DNA of 64,000 nucleotides from Elainella sp. Prado103 (GCA_025454395.1 JALOOM010000040.1:16415-80414); one strand, 5' to 3'. Shown: positions 8,316 through 18,055, counted from the first letter of the stretch. The notes: a model not told the origin generated them from the letters alone. Numbers and translations are program-made.

Positions 8316-10874
8316 ATGACCTATATTGCCCCATCGGCTCAGAAGACGAGTGCCGGTGTTTCGTTGATCGCTCCCTTATCTGGGCGGCTAGTGCCGATCG
8401 ATCGGGTGCCTGATCCAGTGTTTGCTGAAAAAATGGTGGGAGATGGCATCTCGATCGATCCCACCAGTCAAGTGTTACTTGCACCCTGCGATGGTGAAGT
8501 GGTGCAGTTACATCCCTCTTGCCATGCCATTACGGTGAAAACGGCGGAAGGACTGGAAGTTTTGATGCACATTGGCTTAGAAACAGTGGCACTGAGGGGA
8601 GAAGGCTTCAAACCGCATGTCAAGATGGGCGATCGAGTTAAGGTGGGCGATCCTCTGATTGAATTTGACCCGGACTATGTAGCCTTGAATGCCAAAAGCC
8701 TACTCACCCAGATTGTGATCAGCAATAGCGATCAGGTCGCGAAATTTACCCCTCACACTGGGTTGGTGGCTGTTGGGCAAGATGTGATTCTCGATTTGGA
8801 TCTGGCTGGATCCAGCCAAACTATCTCTACCCAAACAGGAGTCACCGTTACCTCTGACCCCATTATTATTCCCAATCCCACTGGACTTCATGCCCGCCCA
8901 GCCGCCGTACTCGTCAACCTGGCCAAAAAATACAAATCCAACCTGAAGCTGAAACGAGGCGATAAAGCTGTGAGTGCTCGCAGTGTGGTGGGTTTGATGG
9001 GATTAGAAGTTGCTCATGGCGATACGGTGCAGTTGATTGCCGATGGGACTGATGCCGTTGCAGCAATTGCCGAACTGAGTGAAGCCCTGCGCACGGGGTT
9101 GGGAGAAGAAGGCGCGAAACCCGTCAGTTCTACCGCCAGTGTGGCTGCTCTCACGGCTGCTCCCCCTCCGCCTCGACCGCGATCGACCGATCCCAACTTG
9201 ATTTTAGGAGTGGCGGCTTCGCCTGGATTAGCGGTGGGTTATAGCTATGCCCTGCGGCGGCAGGAGATTGAAGTAGCCGAAGCGGGCAGCAACCCCAATC
9301 AAGAGCGCCGTCAGTTTGAGCAGGCGATCGATCAAGCCAAATCGGAAATTGAAGCCTTGCGAGCTAAGGTGCATGGACAGGCCGATGCGGGCAAGGCGGC
9401 CATTTTTGCAGCCCATCTGGAATTGCTAGAAGATCCAGAAATTACTGACATGGCTACCAACCTGATCGATAAGGGCAAGAGTGCGGCCTTTGCCTGGAAG
9501 CAGGCTTATACCAACCAGGCTAATACCCTGGCCAACCTGAAGAATGAATTGCTAGCAGCTCGGGCAAATGACTTGCGAGATGTGGGTGGGCGGGTATTAC
9601 GCATTCTCACCGGCACCTCAGTCGAAGCGGTGTCTTATCCCGATCGGTGCATTTTGTTGGCAGAAGATTTGACTCCTTCCGATACGGCCACCATGCAACA
9701 AGGTAAGGTACTAGGGTTCTGTACGGTCGGCGGTGGGGCAACTTCTCATGTTTCCATCCTGGCTCGATCGATGGATATTCCCGCCATTGCTGGAGCCGAA
9801 GCGCGCATTATGGATCTGCCCGATGGCACGCCCGTGATTTTGGATGGCAGTAAAGGCAAACTGCGGTTGCATCCCTCACCGGAGGAAATGGATCGGGTTC
9901 AAACAGCCCAAGTGCGTCTGAAAGCCAAGCGAGAAGCCGATCTGGCGACCGCCGATCAACCGGCTATAACGCGAGACGGGTACCGAATTGAGGTAGTGGC
10001 CAATATTGGCAATCAGAAAGATGCTGAGCGATCGGTACAACTCGGTGGCGAAGGGGTTGGGTTATTGCGATCGGAGTTTGTTTTTATGGAGCGAGACAGT
10101 GCTCCTAGTGAAGATGAGCAAACTGAGATCTACAGCCGGATTGCTCGGGCATTAGGCGATCGGCCGCTGATCATTCGTACCCTGGATGTCGGTGGAGACA
10201 AACCCCTACCCTATTTGCCGATTCCCCATGAAGAAAACCCCTTCTTAGGCGAACGTGGGATTCGGATTGGCTTCGATCGCCCCGATATCCTGCGAACTCA
10301 GCTCCGAGCCATTCTACGCGCTTCTACTCAGGGGCACGTTAAGGTGATGTTTCCCATGATTGCCACCCTGGAAGATTGGCGGATGGCCAAAGCCATGTTG
10401 GAGGAGGAACGACAAGCCCTTGGGGTTGCTTCGATCCCATCTGGGATTATGGTAGAAGTGCCTTCAGCCGCAGTGCTGGCCGATCAATTTGCCCAAGAGG
10501 CTGATTTCTTCTCGGTGGGCACGAATGACTTGACCCAATATACATTGGCGATGGATCGCGGTCATCCTAAATTGGCTCCCCATGTGGATGGCTTAAATCC
10601 GGCAGTCCTCTCCCTGATCGGCATGGCCGCTCAGGCCGCCAATGCCCATGGTAAATTCTGTGGGATTTGCGGTGGCATCGGCAGTGATCCCCAGGCGGTG
10701 CCCATTCTGATCGGTCTGGGGGTAAAAGAACTGAGTGTGAGTGTTCCCACCATTCCTAGCATTAAAGCCCAGATTCGCAATTTGAGCCTAGCCGATTGTC
10801 AGCAGTTGGCCGAACAAGCCCTGAAACTACGATCGGGTGCTGAAGTCCGAGAACTCTCTCCTTTGGAAGACTAA
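8316..10874 (+). CDS. multidomain PTS phosphotransferase: IIA(Glc)-HPr-Enzyme I fusion
   Basis: 852 residues starting at ATG 8316 with GAAAGGAG 8 nt upstream. Domains: IIA of the glucose family (about 15-165), with conserved His70 and the phosphorylated His85 in LMHIGLETV; HPr (about 182-265), with the active His192 in [10 protein letters not shown] and a Ser in the SARS position; a Pro-rich linker; Enzyme I (about 295-840), with phospho-His478 in [13 protein letters not shown], the PEP barrel motif [12 protein letters not shown] and the catalytic Cys in KFCGICGG. The fusion therefore carries every soluble step from PEP to IIA. The order IIA-HPr-EI is that of NagF-type proteobacterial fusions. 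The next gene (53 bp on) is the matching membrane permease, so the two form a complete sugar PTS. All catalytic residues look intact. Confidence 0.93.
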   Translation: MTYIAPSAQKTSAGVSLIAPLSGRLVPIDRVPDPVFAEKMVGDGISIDPTSQVLLAPCDGEVVQLHPSCHAITVKTAEGLEVLMHIGLETVALRGEGFKPHVKMGDRVKVGDPLIEFDPDYVALNAKSLLTQIVISNSDQVAKFTPHTGLVAVGQDVILDLDLAGSSQTISTQTGVTVTSDPIIIPNPTGLHARPAAVLVNLAKKYKSNLKLKRGDKAVSARSVVGLMGLEVAHGDTVQLIADGTDAVAAIAELSEALRTGLGEEGAKPVSSTASVAALTAAPPPPRPRSTDPNLILGVAASPGLAVGYSYALRRQEIEVAEAGSNPNQERRQFEQAIDQAKSEIEALRAKVHGQADAGKAAIFAAHLELLEDPEITDMATNLIDKGKSAAFAWKQAYTNQANTLANLKNELLAARANDLRDVGGRVLRILTGTSVEAVSYPDRCILLAEDLTPSDTATMQQGKVLGFCTVGGGATSHVSILARSMDIPAIAGAEARIMDLPDGTPVILDGSKGKLRLHPSPEEMDRVQTAQVRLKAKREADLATADQPAITRDGYRIEVVANIGNQKDAERSVQLGGEGVGLLRSEFVFMERDSAPSEDEQTEIYSRIARALGDRPLIIRTLDVGGDKPLPYLPIPHEENPFLGERGIRIGFDRPDILRTQLRAILRASTQGHVKVMFPMIATLEDWRMAKAMLEEERQALGVASIPSGIMVEVPSAAVLADQFAQEADFFSVGTNDLTQYTLAMDRGHPKLAPHVDGLNPAVLSLIGMAAQAANAHGKFCGICGGIGSDPQAVPILIGLGVKELSVSVPTIPSIKAQIRNLSLADCQQLAEQALKLRSGAEVRELSPLED

Positions 10875-10884
10875 GGCGGAGAAA

Positions 10885-10930
10885 ACGTTCCTTATTCACT
10901 CACGTTCCTTATTCATTCACGTTCCTTATG
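10885..10930 (+). repeat. 17-bp tandem repeat running into the ptsG start codon
   Basis: Two full units of ACGTTCCTTATTCAYTC are followed by a partial third, ACGTTCCTTATG, whose last three bases are the ptsG start codon. This array fills most of the 53-bp intercistronic gap, leaving no evident Shine-Dalgarno sequence for ptsG. Confidence 0.85.
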
Positions 10931-12889
10931 TTCAAAAAAGCATTCGCTCTATTGCAGCAAATGGGTAAGGCACTGATGCTACCCGTCTCGGTGCTGCCGG
11001 TTGCCGGGTTGCTGCTGGGTATTGGCTCTGCCAAGTTCAGTAAACCCGAAGCCTTTGGTTGGCTGCCAGAATGGTTGGCCACCATCATGAGACAATCGGG
11101 AGATGCCATTTTTGCTAATTTGCCAGTGATCTTTGCGATCGCCGTTACCATTGCTTTCACGGGCAATGATGGGGCCTCGGCCTTGGCAGCGATCGTGGGT
11201 TTTGCGGTATTTGTGGCGGCTTTAGGAGCTGCGGCCCAAACTTTCTTTGGCTATATCACTCCCCAGGCTATTTTAGCCAAGGGGCTCGATCCTAACACGG
11301 TGGGTTTGCTCAGCCCGCAAGAACTGGCTGCTAAAGGGCTTCCTGAAACCGTGAATGTTCTAAAACCGGTGTTAGGCATCAATACCCTTGATACAGGGGT
11401 GTTTGGCGGCTTGCTGGTGGGCTGTCTGGCCGCTTATCTATTCAACAAATATTTCCGCATCCAGCTCCCCCAATATTTGGGCTTTTTCGCAGGCAAGCGG
11501 TTTGTGCCGATCATTACGGGTTTGAGTGCGATCGGGCTGGGTATTGTCATGAGTGTGGTTTGGCCACCGATTGGTCATGCCATTCAAACGGCTGCTAACG
11601 CGGCTGCCAAGGGTACGAATACGGCGATCACGGCTGCCATTTACGGGGTTGTCGAACGATCGTTGATTCCCTTTGGTCTACACCATATTTGGAACGTGCC
11701 GTTCTTTTTCGAGATTGGTCAATTTACCGATCCGGTGACCAATCAGGTAGTACGAGGTGACATTAACCGATTCTTTGCGGGAGACAAAACCGCCGGGATT
11801 TTGGGTGGAGCCTATTGGTTTAAAATGTTCGGTCTGCCAGGGGCAGCGATCGCCATGTGGCGAGTAGCCTATCCTAAAAACCGAGGCCGCGTCAGTGGTT
11901 TAATGTTCTCTGCTGCTTTCACTTCCTTTCTAACAGGTATTACGGAACCGTTAGAGTTTTCCTTCATGTTTGTTGCTCCCCAACTTTATGCCATTCATGC
12001 CTTGCTCGCTGGATTTTGTCAGTGGTTATTCCAAACCATGGGTGGCAAGATGGGCTTTACCTTCTCACAAGGGGGAATCGACTTTCTGTTATTCAACAGC
12101 CTTGGAACCAAAGCCTGGTTGGTTCCGGCATTCGGGCCGCTTTTCTTTGCCCTGTATTTCGTGATTTTCTACTTTGGCATTAAACAACTGAATCTGAAAA
12201 CACCCGGTCGGGAAGACGATACGGCGGATGAAGCAGGCATTGGACTGAGCAGCGACGGCAACGAAATGGCTCGCGAATTGGTGCGGGCTTTTGGGGGACG
12301 TGGCAATATTCAAACCCTGGATGCTTGCATTACTCGGTTACGAATCAGTGTCCATGATATGAAGAAGGTGAATAAAGCTCGCCTGAAAGCTTTGGGTGCT
12401 TCTGGGGTGCTAGAAGTGGGCAACAATGCGCAAGCGATCTTTGGGCCCCGATCGGAAAACCTCAAAACTGACATGATGGAATACCTGAAGGTTGCTGGAG
12501 CTGAGGCCGATGAAGCCTATGAACCCAATGCCTCTGAAATCGCAGCGGCTGCCAGTTCAGATGGTTCAACGGTAGGAACCGCAGTCAATGTTGCTGGCAA
12601 TGGAGGCAACAAAGCTGATGGGGCGATCGATCAGGCACCTGAAGTTCCTATCAATGTAGAAGGTGTCGTCATGGCACTTGGAGGACGCAGGAACATTCGC
12701 CAGATTGACAGTGTTGCGCTCACCCGACTACGGATCGAAGTAGCAGATAGCAATATCGTCGATGAAGCCGCCCTGGTAGATGCAGGCGTGCAAGGCATTC
12801 TCCGCATTCCCGGTGGTAAACTGCACCTGATCGTTGGCTTAGGTGCGGATCAATATGCGACTGAAATCAAAAACTTAGCCAGAGCCTGA
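10928..12889 (+). CDS. ptsG: glucose-type PTS permease EIICB with an extra degenerate IIB domain
   Basis: 653 residues. Residues 1 to about 420 form the IIC membrane domain, very similar to E. coli PtsG as I remember it: N-terminus [33 protein letters not shown], the glucose-type signature (GlcNAc permeases have GLHQVLN here), and [13 protein letters not shown] first IIB domain (about 447-520) has the phospho-Cys467 in [10 protein letters not shown] 55-residue linker then leads to a second IIB-like domain (about 577-650) whose matching motif is DSVALTRLR, with Ala in place of Cys, so it cannot be phosphorylated. Sugar specificity (glucose, possibly GlcNAc or related) is inferred. It is co-transcribed with the upstream IIA-HPr-EI gene. 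Codon style and CGATCG content match the neighbourhood, so if it was transferred, it is not recent. Confidence 0.88.
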   Translation: MFKKAFALLQQMGKALMLPVSVLPVAGLLLGIGSAKFSKPEAFGWLPEWLATIMRQSGDAIFANLPVIFAIAVTIAFTGNDGASALAAIVGFAVFVAALGAAAQTFFGYITPQAILAKGLDPNTVGLLSPQELAAKGLPETVNVLKPVLGINTLDTGVFGGLLVGCLAAYLFNKYFRIQLPQYLGFFAGKRFVPIITGLSAIGLGIVMSVVWPPIGHAIQTAANAAAKGTNTAITAAIYGVVERSLIPFGLHHIWNVPFFFEIGQFTDPVTNQVVRGDINRFFAGDKTAGILGGAYWFKMFGLPGAAIAMWRVAYPKNRGRVSGLMFSAAFTSFLTGITEPLEFSFMFVAPQLYAIHALLAGFCQWLFQTMGGKMGFTFSQGGIDFLLFNSLGTKAWLVPAFGPLFFALYFVIFYFGIKQLNLKTPGREDDTADEAGIGLSSDGNEMARELVRAFGGRGNIQTLDACITRLRISVHDMKKVNKARLKALGASGVLEVGNNAQAIFGPRSENLKTDMMEYLKVAGAEADEAYEPNASEIAAAASSDGSTVGTAVNVAGNGGNKADGAIDQAPEVPINVEGVVMALGGRRNIRQIDSVALTRLRIEVADSNIVDEAALVDAGVQGILRIPGGKLHLIVGLGADQYATEIKNLARA

Positions 12890-13022
12890 ACATGGGCTGA
12901 CATCGAAACTGGCATCGAAATATGTAGAACATCATCACCTAGGATCGACTAAGGCTGTGATCTCGTTGATCTTGTTTCAATAGAGTCAGATTTAGCCTAA
13001 TTCAACCAAATCTAATCTATTT

Positions 13023-13081
13023 CCCCTAACTTCCCTTGGTATCTTGCTCAGTCGAGCGATCGGGCGGTTGGGGGATTTTTT
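13023..13081 (+). terminator. possible terminator after ptsG
   Basis: CCCCTAAC (13023-13030) can pair with GTTGGGGG (13067-13074, one G.T), followed by A and a run of seven T. The loop is long (36 nt), so this is only a candidate. Confidence 0.3.
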
Positions 13082-13106
13082 TGGACGACATCACCATTAT
13101 CAGTAG

Positions 13107-13162
13107 CTGACTTTTCATCTGACTTTTCATCTGACTTTTCATCTGACTTTTTCTGACTTTTT
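13107..13162 (+). repeat. 12-bp tandem repeat upstream of RTX gene
   Basis: The unit CTGACTTTTCAT occurs three times, followed by two shortened CTGACTTTTT units. It lies in the 410-bp gap between ptsG and the RTX gene. The rest of that gap shows no gene. Confidence 0.8.
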
Positions 13163-13299
13163 CAGGCTGGCAAACTCAAAGGCTGAGCGTAGTCTAGTAA
13201 TCGTAGCGGATAGGACAGCGGTGCAGCCAAGCTTAACCAATCTCTAGTTGCCTCTCATCCTCAAATCATTTCTCAAACAACTACACAGGAGAATTAATC

Positions 13300-14697
13300 A
13301 TGGTGAAGCGTTTCAAGACTCTATTCAACAATCTAGAAATCGAAAAAGAATTCGGTAACAATCGCGTTAATCAATGGGAAGGGAGTTCACTCAGTGATGT
13401 ATTTTTTGCCAAAGGCGGAAGCGATGTTTGCAATGGTGGCAAAGGGGCGGATGGCATTGATGGTGGAAGTGGAGATGATACGATCGAAGGGGGGTCGGGT
13501 GATGATGAATTGTATGGCGGTGCAGGTGATGATGATATTTCAGGCGGTGCAGGCAAGGATAAGCTGTATGGAGATGCGGGGGATGATACGTTAGATGGCG
13601 GCTCAGGTGCAGATCTGATCTCCGGAGGTGAAGGGGACGATACGGCTAACGGTGGATCCGGTAAAGATCAAGTGTATGGAGACGCTGGAGATGATAATAT
13701 CAGTGGCGATTCCGGGAATGACTTTCTGGATGGTGGCGATGGCAACGATTTTGTTTCGGGGAACACGGGTGATGATCGGATGATTGGTGGCTTAGGCGAT
13801 GATACGCTTGATTGGGATGATGGTGATGGTAATGATGTCATGAGCGGCGGTGAAGGACGCGATACCATTGAAGTAGATGGATCGGTGTCTGCGGGTGATA
13901 ATTTTGTCTTAAACAAGGCAGTGGATGGCCGCGCCTTCTTTGAAAGAGTCGGCTTAAATGGTCAACCTGTTGGTCGATTCAACTTGTTAGTGGATACGGC
14001 TGAGGTGTTTGACATCAGTGGCGATGGTGGCAATGACACCTTAATGATCGGTGACTTGTTAGGCACTGGAGTAGAGTCTATTCAGTTTGATGGAGGTGAA
14101 GGCAATGATGTTTTAGATGGGCGTAACACTACCACCCATATCACAGCGATCGGGGGAAATGGTGATGATATCTTAACTGGAGGCACAGGGACAATTACCC
14201 TGATTAATCCTGCTACTAATTTGCCCATCACCTTAGGTGATACCTTGACAGGTGGTGGTGGTAAGGACAAATTCCAATTTCTGGTCGATCCCTTTGCCGG
14301 AAAACCTCAAACGGCTAATCTCAACCAGCCCGATGTGATCACAGACTATGAACTCGGTGGAATCGATCAACTTGTATTTGGCAAACAACAATTTGGTATT
14401 AGTCAGTTAAACTTCCAGAAAGGGGAGGTAACCCAACTGCAAGATGGCAATCTGCTCGTCTTGGAAGGTAAATTTAGAAATGCAGGGGAAGCCGCTCAGG
14501 CGATCGCAGCTAATAATACAATTACCGCTGAAAAAGGTCTCTTCGTTTATTACAACGAGACGCTCGGCTTCAGTCGCGTTGTCCATTCGACTAATCTAGC
14601 AAATGGGGGTGCATTTAGTGTACAAGCCAACTTAACTAATCTGACCAGTGCCTCTTTCCAATCGCAATTTGTTGAGGCTGACTTTGCGCTCGCTTAA
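13300..14697 (+). CDS. RTX (hemolysin-type) calcium-binding repeat protein
   Basis: 465 residues from ATG 13300 with AGGAG 8 nt upstream. Residues about 20-185 are near-continuous GGxGxDxhx nonapeptides (GGSGDDTIEGGSGDDELYGG and so on), which fold into a Ca-binding parallel beta-roll. More repeats occur at about 225-320. The C-terminal domain (about 325-465: VITDYELGGIDQLVFG...FVYYNETLGFSRVVHSTN) is the non-repetitive tail found on many cyanobacterial RTX proteins and probably holds the type I secretion signal. No lipase, protease or other catalytic domain is visible. Likely a secreted surface-layer or matrix protein (inference). The strong convergent terminator at 14831 follows. Confidence 0.85.
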   Translation: MVKRFKTLFNNLEIEKEFGNNRVNQWEGSSLSDVFFAKGGSDVCNGGKGADGIDGGSGDDTIEGGSGDDELYGGAGDDDISGGAGKDKLYGDAGDDTLDGGSGADLISGGEGDDTANGGSGKDQVYGDAGDDNISGDSGNDFLDGGDGNDFVSGNTGDDRMIGGLGDDTLDWDDGDGNDVMSGGEGRDTIEVDGSVSAGDNFVLNKAVDGRAFFERVGLNGQPVGRFNLLVDTAEVFDISGDGGNDTLMIGDLLGTGVESIQFDGGEGNDVLDGRNTTTHITAIGGNGDDILTGGTGTITLINPATNLPITLGDTLTGGGGKDKFQFLVDPFAGKPQTANLNQPDVITDYELGGIDQLVFGKQQFGISQLNFQKGEVTQLQDGNLLVLEGKFRNAGEAAQAIAANNTITAEKGLFVYYNETLGFSRVVHSTNLANGGAFSVQANLTNLTSASFQSQFVEADFALA

Positions 14698-14702
14698 TCG
14701 CG

Positions 14703-14800
14703 GCAAACAGGGCAACAAGTAGGGTAATAAACAGGGTAATAAACAGGGAAACAAATAGGGCAATAAATAAAGTAACGAACAGGGCAACAAACAGTAGAAC
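14703..14800. repeat. 15-bp degenerate tandem repeat after the RTX gene
   Basis: About six to seven imperfect copies of a unit like CAGGGTAATAAA/CAGGGCAACAAA lie just past the RTX stop codon. On the minus strand they read as Leu/Phe/Ile/Thr/Val pentapeptides, creating a hydrophobic 63-codon frame that I regard as accidental. Confidence 0.7.
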
Positions 14801-14830
14801 AAGTGCATTCATCAGGTCAGAAATCACTTA

Positions 14831-14874
14831 AGGTCTTGTCGAATCTGGAGTTATCCTATCGGCAAGACCTTTCT
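14831..14874. terminator. strong convergent hairpin terminator
   Basis: An 11-bp stem AGGTCTTGTCG / CGGCAAGACCT (one G.T pair) is followed by TTCT on the plus strand. It lies between the converging RTX gene and the PRC/DUF2382 gene and may serve both. Confidence 0.75.
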
Positions 14875-14917
14875 AATGAAACAAGCATGAATTCAAATTA
14901 CTGCTGCAAACTGCTCA

Positions 14918-15739
14918 TCAACTGGCACTCGGCTGCTGACTATCTTGGTTTGGAGGCATCAAATGATCACGAGTTACGTTAGAAGCCTGCTCGTTAGACT
15001 GGGTTGAGGAACGGATTGTATTGATGGATAAGGCTCCTAGATCGATCGAGGCTAATTCTCGATATTCTGGACTAATCTGTTCAATCACCAATCGTTCGCG
15101 TCGGATTGGCACCTGAATTATCTGAGTTTCAACAACCTTTCGCACAATCACTTCGCCCATCTTATGACGTTGTTTCCGGACAATTAGGCGTTCTTCTAGC
15201 AACGGGATAATATGTTCTGATGCTGTTCCAGATGATATGTCTGAAGAAGCCACTGGAGGCAATATGTCCGCAGGTTTTGAGGGTTCTATAGGCTGCAATG
15301 TTTCCAGTGGAGCCGACGACACTTTGGGTTGTTCCGGCGAAATCCGTTCTCTCGAAACCATCCTGTGCGGGGCTTCCAAGCTCCCAGAAGCTTCAAGTGG
15401 TAGAGAAACTTCAACCGGATTCATCACTATGCTTGGAGACAAACTGGACGCATTCCCTAAATCCGATCGCACTGGTAAATTTTTTCCTTCCTCCTCTAGC
15501 CAGACTTGTCGTTTTTCCGGCAGAATCTGAAAATGGGATAAGGGTAATAAATTGCCTTGGGCAGAAGATGGATCGGAGAGGACTAAAATGTAGAGCTGGT
15601 TGAATTCATCGACCAAAACATCCACAACTTGTCCAATTGAGACCTGTGAACCGATCAAAACACTAAAGTGATGAATTCTAATATCGCCTAAAGTATGTTG
15701 ATAACGTGGATCAGTAGCGGAAATCTGAGTTAATTGCAT
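14918..15739 (-). CDS. PRC-barrel and DUF2382 domain protein
   Basis: About 273 residues from ATG 15739; a TTG at 15769 would add 10. The N-terminal part (about residues 1-95: LIGSQVSIGQVVDVLVDEFNQLYILV) is a PRC-barrel-like domain. A Pro/Ser-rich linker follows. The C-terminal domain (about 185-245) is DUF2382: PLLEERLIVRKQRHKMGEV, then VRKVVETQIIQVPIRRERLV. The family (YsnF/AvaK-like) is linked to stress and dormancy in bacteria and cyanobacteria, but its biochemistry is unknown. It shares architecture with the next gene at 16049, so the two are probably ancient duplicates, each with its own upstream region (279 bp between them). Confidence 0.75.
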   Translation of the reverse strand: MQLTQISATDPRYQHTLGDIRIHHFSVLIGSQVSIGQVVDVLVDEFNQLYILVLSDPSSAQGNLLPLSHFQILPEKRQVWLEEEGKNLPVRSDLGNASSLSPSIVMNPVEVSLPLEASGSLEAPHRMVSRERISPEQPKVSSAPLETLQPIEPSKPADILPPVASSDISSGTASEHIIPLLEERLIVRKQRHKMGEVIVRKVVETQIIQVPIRRERLVIEQISPEYRELASIDLGALSINTIRSSTQSNEQASNVTRDHLMPPNQDSQQPSAS

Positions 15740-15978
15740 TGTCAACTTGTGGGGTCGTTCGTTTCTCAATTCACCTGCGTCTAAACTGGTTCAGTGCTAA
15801 TCTAAATTCTTGCAATTCTGGAAAGACTGGATGCCAGACCTGAGATCCAGTCCTGACATCCAGAACCCTCCTATCTCATCTCATTCGATGCTATGGGTAT
15901 GGTAAGTGCTGCTCTGATCAATCGATCGAAATGAGTCAGCGATCCTTGATCAGAACATCCTAAGATTTTGCTAGATAC

Positions 15979-16045
15979 ACCGGCATGTCAGATATGCTAC
16001 ATATATCAGGTATGCTAGCTATATCAGGCACGCTTTCGAAGCGTG
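15979..16045. repeat. short repeats and a perfect hairpin between the two PRC genes
   Basis: Imperfect copies of ATATCAGGTATGCTAGCT (15990-16028) are followed by CACGCTT-TCG-AAGCGTG (16029-16045), a perfect 7-bp stem. It sits 4 bp past the stop of the 16049 gene and could be its 3' processing or terminator hairpin, though no T-run follows on the minus strand. Confidence 0.5.
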
Positions 16046-16048
16046 AAT

Positions 16049-17023
16049 CTACTCGCGAGTCAGGGGGTTACCATCCCGATCCACGTCTAGACGCTCTTTA
16101 CGGATCGTTTCCTGGGCCTCTACCGTATCTTGTTCAACTTCTTTGCGTACTCTCACTTCCTCACGCACAAAGGCCTCTTTACGAATATCAGGAGTTTCCT
16201 CATATACATCCATCCGAACCACTTCGCCTTCCTGGAAAGCATCGGTGCCTACCACGGGAGCCGTCGATCGATCGGTGGGCTCAACCCGCTCAATCACAAC
16301 CCGCTCGCGCTCAACGGGCACAGAAACCCGCTGAGTTTCAGTTTCAACATGCTTACTGACCGCGACTTCACCTGTTTTTTGACGGGTCTTACCTGCAATC
16401 AGACGCTCTTCATACAGGCGCAGATTTTGGTGATCCTGCTCTTTCATCCCATACAGATTGGGATCATAGTCATAGCGGTAGTTATCCCGATTGTAGCTAC
16501 GTTGCGTTGTCTGATCGGTTAACCCAGGTGTTGTATCAAGGGAGGTTTGGCTTTCTAGAGCAGGAGATGCATTGAGTCCCGCAGTTGTAGCAGCCGAACT
16601 GGTCGCAGTCGAGCCGGTCGCAGTCGAGCCGGTCGCAGCAGAACCATACGCAGCAGAACCATACGCAGAAGGCCGGTAGACATTCCGTACACGCTCCTCA
16701 TAATCATAATCGATGATAGAGTTAGGATCGTATTCGGGTAGATTCTCAACCTGTTCACGACTCAATCCGGTTGCATAAACTCGACGATCGTTATAGTCAA
16801 TCCGAGCTTGACCGATCGGCAACAATACTTTTTTGCCAAAGATCCAGGCCCCTGTGTTGATCACTAAATAGCGAAACCGGCCTTCTTCGTCAACCAGCAA
16901 GTCATCAACCGAGCCTACCTTATCCTGGTTTGAACCTGCATAAAGGCTATAGGACAAGATATCATGATCCCCAAATTGGTCGCGATAATCTGGATAGACA
17001 TCCTTAATCTTATAAAGAGCCAT
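16049..17023 (-). CDS. PRC-barrel and DUF2382 stress-type protein
   Basis: 324 residues from ATG 17023. The N-terminal PRC barrel (about 8-85) contains GSVDDLLVDEEGRFRYLVINTGAWIFGKKVLLP. A linker of short Tyr/Gly/Ser/Ala/Thr repeats (about 115-150), encoded by 15- and 18-bp direct repeats near 16600-16670, connects to DUF2382 (about 195-320): LRLYEERLIAGKTRQKTGEVAVSKHV, then VPVERERVVIERVE and VREEVRVRKEVEQDTVEAQETIRKERLDVD. The charged C-terminal repeats are typical of AvaK/YsnF-type proteins induced by desiccation, salt or akinete formation; that role is inferred here. Divergent from the membrane protein at 17399, with 375 bp between starts. Confidence 0.8.
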   Translation of the reverse strand: MALYKIKDVYPDYRDQFGDHDILSYSLYAGSNQDKVGSVDDLLVDEEGRFRYLVINTGAWIFGKKVLLPIGQARIDYNDRRVYATGLSREQVENLPEYDPNSIIDYDYEERVRNVYRPSAYGSAAYGSAATGSTATGSTATSSAATTAGLNASPALESQTSLDTTPGLTDQTTQRSYNRDNYRYDYDPNLYGMKEQDHQNLRLYEERLIAGKTRQKTGEVAVSKHVETETQRVSVPVERERVVIERVEPTDRSTAPVVGTDAFQEGEVVRMDVYEETPDIRKEAFVREEVRVRKEVEQDTVEAQETIRKERLDVDRDGNPLTRE

Positions 17024-17398
17024 TGTTTTTCCTCGTTACACGTTACAACCACTTACTCTTCAAACTCTAAATAACCTACCTGATCAAATCCTCTGTCCAG
17101 TGGACTAATTGCCGGTTTTCTTTGGATAGATTCACCGATCGAGGCTGAGCCAGTCTTGAGCTAGTTTTGAGCTAGTTTTGAGCTAGTTGTTTAACCTTGA
17201 GTTAAATTCATGCGGGTTTCTGCCAATTCACATCAGCTCACACCCATTCACAAGACCATAGCGAAATTGTTAACAAGAATGAAGATTGTTGTTTGAATCT
17301 CTCTTTAGGCAGGTGTAGTAAACCGATCTCCTCTCTATTGTTTGACTATTACATTCAATTTGTTATTGACTTTGCAAGCCTGTAGGAGCAAGCACATC
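17024..17398. other. divergent intergenic region, PRC protein / membrane protein
   Basis: Contains a 12-bp array (GAGCTAGTTTTG, about 2.5 copies at 17157-17186) and otherwise AT-rich sequence that must hold both promoters. The membrane-protein gene has GGAG 8-9 nt upstream of its ATG. No further gene is visible. Confidence 0.5.
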
Positions 17399-18055
17399 AT
17401 GACCTATACAAATGAGCCGATGAATCCGGCTAATCGTGTCGTTGAACGGGTTACCCCGGTTGCAGTGGATTATCACGATCGTGTTCGCTGGGGCCCAATT
17501 ATTTCAGGCTTAGTCACCGCAATTAGCACCCAGTTGGTTTTGAGCGGAATTGGTGCGGCAATTGGATTAACAACGATTGCGAATTCGGATGCTCCCCGAT
17601 CGAATGCGGGTGATGTGGGTTCAGCGGTTGGCATTTGGGCCATCATCAGCCTGTTAATTGCCCTGTTCTTAGGTGGATGGATTACTGCTCGTGCCTGTGG
17701 GCCAATGAATCGCAGCACAGCTTTACTGAACGGTGCAATTCTGTGGGGAACAACCCTTGCTTTGAGTGCTTGGTTAGTTTCTAGCGGTGTTTCTGGTGCC
17801 TTTGGGATCGTTGCATCGAATGCCGGTGAGATCATCAATCAGACAGGGGGGACACCTTTACCGGCCGATGCTAGTAACCTAACTGCTCAAGAGACTCGTG
17901 ATGTGGCTGGTAATGCTGCTACGGTAGGATGGTCGTTTGCACTGGGTTCTCTGTTAGGATTAGTAGCGTCCTTGATTGGTGCATCCGTTGGAGCGCGGCA
18001 ACCTCGTACCGTAACAACAACTTATCCTGTTAATGAGCCTGGACAAAGGGTGTAA
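17399..18055 (+). CDS. multi-pass membrane protein, unknown function
   Basis: 218 residues from ATG 17399, chosen because GTAGGAG precedes it; an upstream ATG (17342) lacks a ribosome-binding site. There are four likely membrane segments: about 33-55 (WGPIISGLVTAISTQLVLSG), 75-100 (GSAVGIWAIISLLIALFLGG), 110-135 (NGAILWGTTLALSAWLVSSG) and 180-205 (SFALGSLLGLVASLIGASVGA). The Gly/Ala/Ser-rich helices recall small-residue packed membrane proteins. I do not recognise a named family. Its position next to two PRC/DUF2382 genes suggests a shared stress-related role (inference). Confidence 0.7.
   Translation: MTYTNEPMNPANRVVERVTPVAVDYHDRVRWGPIISGLVTAISTQLVLSGIGAAIGLTTIANSDAPRSNAGDVGSAVGIWAIISLLIALFLGGWITARACGPMNRSTALLNGAILWGTTLALSAWLVSSGVSGAFGIVASNAGEIINQTGGTPLPADASNLTAQETRDVAGNAATVGWSFALGSLLGLVASLIGASVGARQPRTVTTTYPVNEPGQRV

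Noticed and set aside
8316..12889. PTS operon as part of a recent genomic island
   Set aside because: No integrase, tRNA or full IS at its borders, and CGATCG density matches the neighbours; only a decayed small repeat lies upstream.
14636..14827. Hydrophobic 63-codon minus-strand frame that looks like a membrane peptide
   Set aside because: It is produced by the 15-bp repeat (a multiple of three) and overlaps the end of the RTX gene and a terminator; no ribosome-binding site.
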